A stretch of DNA of 64,000 nt from JAGVPT01 sp963717445 (GTDB lineage Bacteria; Bacteroidota; Ignavibacteria; UBA10030; UBA8401): the NCBI GenBank assembly GCA_963717445.1, contig OY970334.1:3162001-3226000 (forward strand), written 5' to 3'. A model generated the notes under the pieces. It did not search any database, was not told where the DNA came from, and saw nothing but the letters and a program-made list of their open reading frames with translations. The position numbers were made by a program, and so were the translations under genes. Of this stretch, positions 57,998 to 64,000 are shown piece after piece (position 1 is the stretch's first letter; the number at the start of each line of letters is the position of its first letter).

Positions 57998-58263
57998 TAA
58001 AGCCTCGTCTCAAATTTCGCCCATTCGGAGGAAAACTTCTTGTTGAACTGGCGATAACTTTTACAAGCCTCCGCTAATTCCTGCTCACGCTTATTTCGCT
58101 CTAATTCCTCAATATACGCACTCAAAGCCTTGCGAGTGAGTTCACTAAGGGTCGTATCAAGCTCTACTGCCCATGCATTTAATTTTTCACTTAAATCAGA
58201 CGTTAAGTTTAGTTGTAATCGGCTCTTTTGGGTTGACAGTAAGTTCTCCATATAGTTCTCCAT
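57997..58263 (-). CDS. RHH-type antitoxin paired with MazF
   Basis: 88 residues; starts at 58263 (MENYMENLLS) or 58251. SRLQLNLTSDLSEKLNAWAV, then ELDTTLSELTRKALSAYIEE, is a ribbon-helix-helix fold. A charged C-terminal helix (LAEACKSYRQFNKKFSSEWAKF split here as LAEACKSYRQF, KKFSSEWAKFE) should wrap the toxin. It overlaps mazF by one base and is expected to autoregulate the operon. Confidence 0.85.
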   Translation of the reverse strand: MENYMENLLSTQKSRLQLNLTSDLSEKLNAWAVELDTTLSELTRKALSAYIEELERNKREQELAEACKSYRQFNKKFSSEWAKFETRL

Positions 58264-58551
58264 CTTGCAAAGTATGCAAGGTAATAGTTAGTCCAGTAAT
58301 TCATCGAAATAGTTATTCTAATATTGGGCATTGTTAACTTAATACCGTTGCGGGCAGAAAGCCTATGTAAAAGAACGATGCACAAAATGAGCACTATTTT
58401 GTGCAAAAATCTACACAAAAAAATACGCCAAAATTGGCTTAATGTCAAGTTATTTCTTTATAGAAAATTTGGCGCTGTTCTCCCGGTTGCTTTTAGATTT
58501 CTCTTTCAGTAAAGTTATTCCGGTCTATCTGTCAACTCACGAATTCAAGCC
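58264..58551. promoter_or_regulatory. AT-rich promoter region with perfect 9-bp inverted repeat
   Basis: Promoter region shared by the divergent toxin-antitoxin and HEAT-like genes. GCACAAAAT (58380-58388) and ATTTTGTGC (58396-58404) are perfect arms with a 7-base spacer, suitable as a binding site for a dimeric regulator or as a hairpin. A TAGTTAGTCC.GTAATTCATCG.AATAGTTATT stretch nearer the antitoxin start (about 58283-58320) also shows partial repeats. Which one is the operator cannot be told from sequence. Confidence 0.5.
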
Positions 58552-59070
58552 ATGAATCTTGAAGCGGAAATATTAAGAGAACATTCGAAACGGCAAAGTC
58601 TGCGGATTGCAAAGTGGGTCGGCAGGGACAAAAGGCGTTTCAGAGAGTTAATGGCTCTGTTTTTAAAAGGCGAATATCGTGTTACCCAGCGCGCGGCATG
58701 GATTGTCAAGCATTGTGCGGATGAACATGCCGAGCTTGTCGTTCCGTATTTCAATAGGATGATCGACCGTATGCTTGAACCGGGCGTTCATGTCGCGGTG
58801 AAAAGAAATGTGATAAGAATTCTTCAGGATGTTGAGATACCCCGGCGGCTTGCAGGAAAAATTGCCACAGTATGCTTTGAGTTGTTTGGTGCTGCTAAAG
58901 AACCTATTGCGGTGAAAGTGTTTTCGATGACTGTCCTCGCGAATATCGCGCGGCAGGAGCCGGAGTTAAAAAATGAGATACGGATTCTCATTGAACAGCA
59001 AATGCCGACGGGAAGCGCAGGGTTTCGTTCACGGGGAATGAAGATAGTGCAGCAGCTTGATAAATTGTAA
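58552..59070 (+). CDS. HEAT-like helical protein
   Basis: 172 residues, all helical: REHSKRQSLRIAKWVGRDKR, FRELMALFLKGEYRVTQRAA, WIVKHCADEHAELVVPYFNR, MIDRMLEPGVHVAVKRNVIR and ILQDVEIPRRLAGKIATVCF. The repeated helix pairs with alternating hydrophobics resemble HEAT/ARM repeats, seen in short hypothetical proteins of Bacteroidota. Function is unknown. Confidence 0.65.
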   Translation: MNLEAEILREHSKRQSLRIAKWVGRDKRRFRELMALFLKGEYRVTQRAAWIVKHCADEHAELVVPYFNRMIDRMLEPGVHVAVKRNVIRILQDVEIPRRLAGKIATVCFELFGAAKEPIAVKVFSMTVLANIARQEPELKNEIRILIEQQMPTGSAGFRSRGMKIVQQLDKL

Positions 59071-59538
59071 TTTTTGTTCGAATGACTATTTTTTGAGACA
59101 TCTCAAAAATATTCTCTCGCTACGCCGCAAAAACGTGAAGATGCTGTTTTGTATCATTTTGCAACGTTGCGTCTGGCGAAGCCATCCCTAAGGATTTGCG
59201 CGAGCCATACTTTTGGAATTGTTCAGAAGTTTTTTTTACAATGTCGGTTGATTATTGCATCGTTATTAAAAGAACATGCTTCGGCCTTTACACAATATCA
59301 TGTCGTCCATTTTCAGGCTTCCCGTTCTCATGTATATGCTGAAATGCGTATGCGGCTTTTCTCTTTGTTATGCACTGTATGTATGCTTCCCACAGCATCA
59401 GTTTTACTGGAGTATGATTTCGGTGCTGCTGGTGATTTCACCTGAAGAAGATTCGTCGCACCGATTAGCGTTCGACAGAATGAAAGCGAATATCCTCGGT
59501 TCAATCGTTGGCATCGCAATATTTCTCACTCACGTGCC

Positions 59539-59557
59539 CACGCTGTTTGGGATGTGT
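59539..59557. repeat. Target-site duplication, left copy
   Basis: CACGCTGTTTGGGATGTGT (19 bases) recurs at 61025-61043. If the element's end begins with TGT, the duplication is 16 bases. Confidence 0.9.
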
Positions 59558-61024
59558 AATAGCTTAATAGAAATGTCAGGGTTTGTGCTTACTAAGAATG
59601 TCAGGTTATTGCCATCTTTGGAACCCACACAAATGCAAGGAGCCCAAGATGACGGAGACCCTGACTATGAGCACGAAAGAACGACAACGGCTGCAAGTGA
59701 TCGGCCGAATACACCACCGAGATACCACGGTTGGCGCAGCTGCTGAAAGCCTGCAGATCAGTGAACGGCAGATGTATCGTCTTTTGTCGCGTCACAAAAA
59801 GGATGGCGATAAAGGGATCATTCACCGACTGCGAGGCAAGACATCGAACAGTGGCTATCCGGTCATTGTTCGTACTCACGTCTTGAAGCTCTACCAAGAA
59901 CGCTACAGCGATTATGGACCGACATTGTTCTCAGAAGTCTTGTCCGAAAGCCATCACATCACGATCGACTCCGATACGCTCCGACAATGGCTCAAAGGGG
60001 CTAAGCTCTGGAACGGAGCCCGAGCCGCTCGACTCCACCGTCGGAAGCGTGCCCGGCGTGAAGCTCTTGGCGCACTTCTGCAATTCGACGGTAGTTTTCA
60101 CGACTGGTTTGAAGGCCGAGGACCAGAGTGTTGTCTCCTGGTTGCGATCGATGATGCCTCCGGAGAAGTCTTCCTCCGTTTTTCAACATCCGAGAATACG
60201 GCAGATGTCCTTCGCATACTCCAGAGTTACGTCGAGCGCTATGGGATTCCTCATCAGTTCTACACCGACCATGGCTCGGTATACTACAATAACCATCACT
60301 GTCAAACCGATGTGGCCCGTGCCCTCACATCCCTCGGCGTTGAGCTTATCTACGCTCATTCACCACAAGCCAAGGGACGCGTCGAACGTTCGAATCGCAC
60401 TCATCAGGATCGTCTCATCAAAGCCCTCCGCCGTCACAACATCTCAACCATCGATGATGCCAACCGATACCTCGAAGAATCATATATCAACGAACATAAT
60501 CAGCGCTTTGCCCACTCCAAAGGCCTTGATGACATTCACCGTTCTGCTGTTGGTCTCGATCTCAAAAATATCTTCTGCTTTGAGACTACGCGCCAACTCC
60601 ATAACGACTCGACCATCACACTGAAGAACACCTTCATCCAACTCCTGAGATCCAATGATCCTTTACCGCCACCACGAACACAAATCATTGTCCGCCGTTG
60701 GCTCGATGACTCTCTCCATATCTTCTGGAACGATCATGAACTGCGCTACGAGATATTATCCAACAGGCCTCTCAGCCCCAAACGGCCGATCACTAATCCA
60801 CCAACCGATCACCCCTGGCGATGGAAACTCGTCGGATCGGTTCGTGCTCAACAACGTCTTGATAAACTATTTGATCGGCAATATCCAAAACCGTATCATA
60901 GCACTCAACCAAAAACACAGCCAATATCAAAACAAAGGAAATCCACCTCTCAACCTACTCATCAAGCTGCACCCTGACATTTCTACTAAGCACAAATACA
61001 TGACATTTCTACTAAGCAACAACA
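59558..61024 (+). mobile_element. IS1202-like insertion sequence (ISNCY), about 1467 bp
   Basis: One transposase gene is bounded by related ends. The left end has two tandem sites, GCTTAATAGAAATGTCAGG (59562-59580) and GCTTACTAAGAATGTCAGG (59587-59605). The right end has two in the opposite orientation, CCTGACATTTCTACTAAGC (60973-60991) and TGACATTTCTACTAAGC (61001-61017). Both ends can be drawn starting TGT, in which case the element begins at 59555. A direct repeat of 16-19 bases flanks it. Such long target duplications are known for IS1202-group elements. Confidence 0.88.
59649..60977 (+). CDS. DDE transposase of the IS1202/ISNCY group
   Basis: 442 residues from MTETLTMSTKERQRL, behind AAGGAG; the frame is open from 59583, but that part is the IS end. 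The N-terminal helix-turn-helix is VGAAAESLQISERQMYRLLS (about 30-50). The rve catalytic core is LLQFDGSFHDWFEGRGP (first Asp), FYTDHGSVYYN (second Asp) and SPQAKGRVERSNRTHQDRL (Glu). The frame is intact, so the element may still be active. Confidence 0.92.
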   Translation: MTETLTMSTKERQRLQVIGRIHHRDTTVGAAAESLQISERQMYRLLSRHKKDGDKGIIHRLRGKTSNSGYPVIVRTHVLKLYQERYSDYGPTLFSEVLSESHHITIDSDTLRQWLKGAKLWNGARAARLHRRKRARREALGALLQFDGSFHDWFEGRGPECCLLVAIDDASGEVFLRFSTSENTADVLRILQSYVERYGIPHQFYTDHGSVYYNNHHCQTDVARALTSLGVELIYAHSPQAKGRVERSNRTHQDRLIKALRRHNISTIDDANRYLEESYINEHNQRFAHSKGLDDIHRSAVGLDLKNIFCFETTRQLHNDSTITLKNTFIQLLRSNDPLPPPRTQIIVRRWLDDSLHIFWNDHELRYEILSNRPLSPKRPITNPPTDHPWRWKLVGSVRAQQRLDKLFDRQYPKPYHSTQPKTQPISKQRKSTSQPTHQAAP

Positions 61025-61043
61025 CACGCTGTTTGGGATGTGT
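61025..61043. repeat. Target-site duplication, right copy
   Basis: It is identical to 59539-59557 and reads on into the second half of the interrupted FUSC-type gene. Confidence 0.9.
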
Positions 61044-61344
61044 CTTGGAGTTGTGATGACCATTTCCATCGGCATAAGCATGAGGCTTACCAATGCAACT
61101 CGTTCGGCCCTTGCATCGTTGGTGATCGTGCTAATGCACGAACAACAGGAAAGCTCATGGAATATCGCGGTTGAAAGAATGTTGTGCGTTGTGGCGGGTT
61201 GTTTTATCGCTATCATTGTTACGTACATGATAGGTTTCGTTTCACGAAGACTCGGTCACGCCGAATCGGCCTGATGAGGACCTGCCCTGGCCGTTGGGAT
61301 CAAAACAGTTCACGCGGTCTTTGTAAAGAACGATGCAGTATTGT

Positions 61345-62904
61345 TCACCCCAATTTCCCCACCGCTTTTACGACATTGCGGAGAATTGATTCGTCAAGCA
61401 AGAGCTTAAGGGCTTTTTGAATGTCGATGTACAACACCCTGTCCCGTGTTAAATGCGGGATCGATGCGCGAATTGTTTTGTGTGCAGCATGTGTCCCCTT
61501 GCCGCATTGAAGCGGCGCATGGAAGTCAATCGCTTGTGCCGCGCAGAGCATCTCGATGGCAATGACGGTCTGCGCGTTTCTCAACACGCGCGAGCATTTC
61601 TGTGCACTGATTGAGCCCATGCTGTTGTGATCTTCCTGATTTGCAGAGGTAGGAATGGAATCCACGCTTGCAGGGTGCGCAAGTACTTTGTTTTCCGAGA
61701 CAAGCGATGCGGCAGTATATTGGGCAATCATCAAACCCGAATTGAGGCCGCCGTTGTGTGTGAGGAATCGAGGCAAACCGCTGAGCGATCCGTTGACCAT
61801 CCGTTCAGTACGCCGCTCGGAAATATTCGCAAGCTCGGATAGAGCAATCGCCGCAAAATCCATTGCAAGTGCAATCGGTTGCCCGTGGAAATTTCCGCCC
61901 TCGAGATGCTGCCGTTCGTTGGGGAAGATCAGAGGGTTGTCGTTTGCAGAATTTATTTCTATGGAAACGATTCTTTCCACGTATTCAAGCGCGTCGCGCG
62001 ATGCGCCGTGCACTTGCGGCGCGCAACGCAGAGAGTATGCGTCCTGCACCCGACGGTCGTTATGGCGGTGCGATTCACGAATCTCGCTTCCGTGCAGGAG
62101 CGCCCTCAGATTTTTTGCCGACTCCCTCTGGCCTTTGAAGGGTCGTAGCCGGTGAATACGATCATCAAACGGTGTGTCACTTCCTTTTAACGCTTCAATG
62201 CTCATCGCCGCCGCAACATCGGCAAGTGCACACAGTTGTTTTGCCCTGTAAGAAATGAGTGCGGCGTACGCCGTCATCATTTGTGTGCCGTTGATCAGAG
62301 CGAGACCCTCTTTCGCAGTCAGATTAAGCGGATTCAGCCCGTGTTTTTTCAGGGCAATCTTTGAATTCTCAATTTTCAATTTTGATTCGTCAATCGGAAA
62401 TCGAAAATCGGAAATAACCTTTCCTTTTCCCATCATAGCCAATACAAGATGCGCAAGCTGCACGAGGTCGCCGCTTGAACCAACGGAGCCTTGTGACGGA
62501 ATAACTGGAACGAGTCCGGCGTTAAAAAATTTTGTCATCCATTCAACGGTCCCAGGCCGAATGCCCGAAAACCCCTTTGCCAGAGCGTTCACCCGCAGAA
62601 TCATCATCGCGCGCACAACATCCACCGGTAGCGGCTCGCCGGTTCCCGCCGCATGGCTTGCAATAAGATTGTGCTGGAGTTCTTCGATCTTTTCGAACGG
62701 AATGTTAACATCGCTGAACTCGCCGAAGCCCGTTGTGACACCATAGATGTGCTCCTTCATTGCAAGCCACTCTTCGACGAGCGCGCGTGAACGCCGCATC
62801 GCCTTCCGTGAAGAGTCACCAAGTGAAATGTGCGAAGTTTGTGTTGCTGCCGCAAAAAGAGCCGGGATCGTTAAGCTTTTGCCGTCGAGTTGAATTTGAG
62901 TCAC
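61345..62904 (-). CDS. hutH: Histidine ammonia-lyase with atypical MIO triad
   Basis: About 519 residues from a GTG at 62904 (VTQIQLDGKSLTIP); no ATG fits, though the frame is open upstream. Family landmarks are IYGVTTGFGEFSDV (catalytic Tyr), LIASHAAGTGEPLP (the HAL-type His), GLALINGTQMMTA, SANDNPLIF, GNFHGQPIALAMD and SANQEDHNSMGS. The MIO-forming triad is normally Ala-Ser-Gly; here GSVGSSGDL gives Ser-Ser-Gly (62470-62478). The segment DFRFPIDESKLKIENSK, just before the conserved KKHGLNPLNLTAKEGL, looks repeat-derived. It catalyses histidine to urocanate in the family; no other hut genes are nearby. An aromatic-amino-acid lyase is the alternative. Confidence 0.88.
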   Translation of the reverse strand: MTQIQLDGKSLTIPALFAAATQTSHISLGDSSRKAMRRSRALVEEWLAMKEHIYGVTTGFGEFSDVNIPFEKIEELQHNLIASHAAGTGEPLPVDVVRAMMILRVNALAKGFSGIRPGTVEWMTKFFNAGLVPVIPSQGSVGSSGDLVQLAHLVLAMMGKGKVISDFRFPIDESKLKIENSKIALKKHGLNPLNLTAKEGLALINGTQMMTAYAALISYRAKQLCALADVAAAMSIEALKGSDTPFDDRIHRLRPFKGQRESAKNLRALLHGSEIRESHRHNDRRVQDAYSLRCAPQVHGASRDALEYVERIVSIEINSANDNPLIFPNERQHLEGGNFHGQPIALAMDFAAIALSELANISERRTERMVNGSLSGLPRFLTHNGGLNSGLMIAQYTAASLVSENKVLAHPASVDSIPTSANQEDHNSMGSISAQKCSRVLRNAQTVIAIEMLCAAQAIDFHAPLQCGKGTHAAHKTIRASIPHLTRDRVLYIDIQKALKLLLDESILRNVVKAVGKLG

Positions 62905-63100
62905 GGGAGGAAAAACATTAGTGGTAGAAATTTTTCCCAATGTAGGGAGGTATTTGATTACTTTCAAGCTCTCCGGGACAAACCAGGGTCTCTCATTTCC
63001 GATTAATGTAAGACACAGCCGGGCAAAAATGTACATTGAAAGTCTTGAGAAAATGAATTATTTTGGTAAAATCATCGTAATCGCCTACAATCATTGGTTC
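62905..63100. other. Intergenic region between divergent genes
   Basis: A 196-base gap holding the promoters of hutH and the DUF4905 gene. No hairpin or gene is evident. Confidence 0.4.
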
Positions 63101-63968
63101 ATGAATATTCCGTCCCTTTTTCAGCAAAAACAGTTGAAACCCTCGTGGTCGTACACGACGTTCCGGCGTTCTCTGGCGCCTCCTTTTTTCGGAGACGAAT
63201 TTCATCGTCGGTGAAGACCGTGATACGGAAAAAAAACAGGTTTTCTTTTTTTGCTTGAATGCTGCCAATGGGGATGTGCTCTGGAGAAATATTTCGTTTG
63301 GCGAACCGTGGTGGATCGGGATTGAAGGCATTGCCTACGATAAAGTATTTCTTCACGGCTTCAAAAAGCCCGATATGCCAGAGCATGGTAAAATCGTCGC
63401 CGTCGATCTGGGTACAGGAAGAGAACTGTGGAAGAATGATGATTATGCTTTTCTTTATGCCACATCCGACCGGGTAATGGCATTTCGCGATTTGTTCGAA
63501 AGACGATTATACTATGAGCTTAACGCTGCCACCGGAGAGTTGATACAAGAGTTAAAAGAACTTCCCGCAGACCTCGAGGATAAAAAAACCACAAGCCGCA
63601 ACCGGGATAACTTCACCTTTCCGGAATCTCTCACCGATGCGGCTGCAGAATTTCCGATTATTGTTCCCATGATCGACAGGTATTGTGATAGAAGTGCTAT
63701 CCGCGGTCAGGTGGAATACCTTCGCTCCAACGGAAAGCTCGTGTTTAACGTTCACGTAATTCACGGGCATGATGAGGCGAAAAATCTCGACATCCTTCAG
63801 AACAGACTGTGCATTATCGACGAGGCGAGCGGTAAACAAGTCTACGCGGATATCTTAAATTCTTCAACTCCCGCAGCCGTTCCAGATTCTTTTTTTGTGG
63901 ATGATGCGACGGTCTATTATATCAAAGACAAAAATACCCTTGTTGCGGTCCCGCTCGCAGGACGATGA
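63101..63968 (+). CDS. DUF4905 protein, +1 frameshifted
   Basis: It starts MNIPSLFQQKQLKPSWSY in the ATG frame. The rest is one base out of register: SGVLWRLLFSETNFIVGEDR, DTEKKQVFFFCLNAANGDVL, WRNISFGEPWWIGIEGIAYD and onward to a stop at 63966-63968. The join lies between the in-frame TAC at 63152 and TCC at 63162. Together it makes about 288 residues, the style of DUF4905 proteins (beta-propeller-like, PQQ-type blades such as GKIVAVDLGTGRELWKNDD). Its function is unknown. Confidence 0.75.
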
Positions 63969-64000
63969 TGAAATCCTTGACGATAAAATATATCGATGCG
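63968..64000 (+). CDS. Start of a further gene (partial)
   Basis: An ATG at 63968 (or 63965) overlaps the DUF4905 stop in ATGATGA style and reads MKSLTIKYIDA to the window edge. It is too short to identify. Confidence 0.4.
   Translation, partial: MKSLTIKYIDA

Larger units (their letters stand above)
59300..61274 (+). pseudogene. FUSC-type small membrane protein gene split by an IS
   Basis: Joining 59300-59557 to 61044-61274 restores one reading frame, VPTLFGMC then LGVVMTISIGISM, ending at TGA 61272. The rebuilt protein is about 165 residues with five helices or so (LKCVCGFSLCYALYVCF, FYWSMISVLLVISPEEDSSH, ILGSIVGIAIFLTHVPTLF, NATRSALASLVIVLMHEQQE, CVVAGCFIAIIVTYMIGFV). This is the layout of FUSC/aromatic-acid-exporter-like membrane domains. 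The insertion at codon 86 makes it non-functional unless a truncated protein acts. Confidence 0.85.

Noticed and set aside
33234..63968. A general reassignment of TAC to a four-base codon
   Set aside because: TAC is decoded as a normal triplet in many intact genes here (for example ACG-TAC-GCG-TAC-ATG in the permease at 20876) and again within two of the frameshifted genes.
1..64000. CRISPR array or prophage
   Set aside because: No regularly spaced direct repeats with unique spacers and no cas, capsid, portal or terminase genes were found.

Overview
The window looks like a chromosomal contig from a member of the Bacteroidota/Chlorobi (FCB) assemblage, most likely Ignavibacteria-like. The evidence is five proteins (six genes counting a decayed copy) with T9SS-type secretion features, including NYPNPFNP C-terminal sorting domains, plus families typical of this group (DUF2652, DUF4905, a DUF6588-like protein, DUF2085) and frequent GGAG-type ribosome binding sites. 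No plasmid or phage backbone genes and no CRISPR array are visible. The only complete mobile element is one insertion sequence.

Layout. 1-4162: a receiver/H-box regulator running off the left edge, then the squalene operon hpnC-hpnD-hpnE. 4256-9751 (minus): cNMP/GAF histidine kinase, hflX, a BatA-like vWA membrane protein and tRNA-Leu. 10340-18793: two tandem copies of a secreted two-gene module (FG-GAP protein plus a large 'RGVFLF' protein); the first large copy is truncated and decayed. 18820-25394: hairpin-rich gap, a DUF2652 cyclase-like protein, then a five-gene envelope operon (LolA-like protein, two FtsX-type permeases, LolD-like ATPase, beta-barrel). 25418-30564 (minus): SGNH esterase lipoprotein, FadL-type porin, lipoprotein, TPR protein. 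31031-36234: T9SS proteins with ASH/OB-like domains and a coiled-coil protein, two of them frameshifted. 36608-42192: membrane proteins, histidine kinase, purA, ECF-type sigma factor, toast-rack protein. 42258-47329: TPR-CHAT lipoprotein lacking both catalytic residues, DUF6588-like protein, frameshifted MerR regulator, tRNA-Pro. 47364-56479: L,D-transpeptidase, penicillin acylase, pyruvate kinase, two tiny genes, glucan phosphorylase, SixA-like phosphatase, adenosine deaminase. 56626-64000: a membrane protein, a MazF/antitoxin pair, a HEAT-like protein, a FUSC-type gene split by an IS1202-like element, histidine ammonia-lyase and a DUF4905 gene.

The most striking observation is a set of genes that are intact apart from one extra base. 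In five of them an in-frame TAC codon lies exactly at, or within a few bases of, the +1 shift (33293, 34691, 46698, 52237, 63155). A sixth probable case (adenosine deaminase, about 56452) has its extra base next to a GTAC that is not in frame. Either this is a context-specific sequencing or mutational artefact, or it is a real frameshifting phenomenon; the window alone cannot decide. A second theme is palindromic or AT-rich intergenic-type repeats that sit inside coding sequence in frame (T9SS protein at 35748, hutH near 62361, 3' end of the DUF2085 gene).
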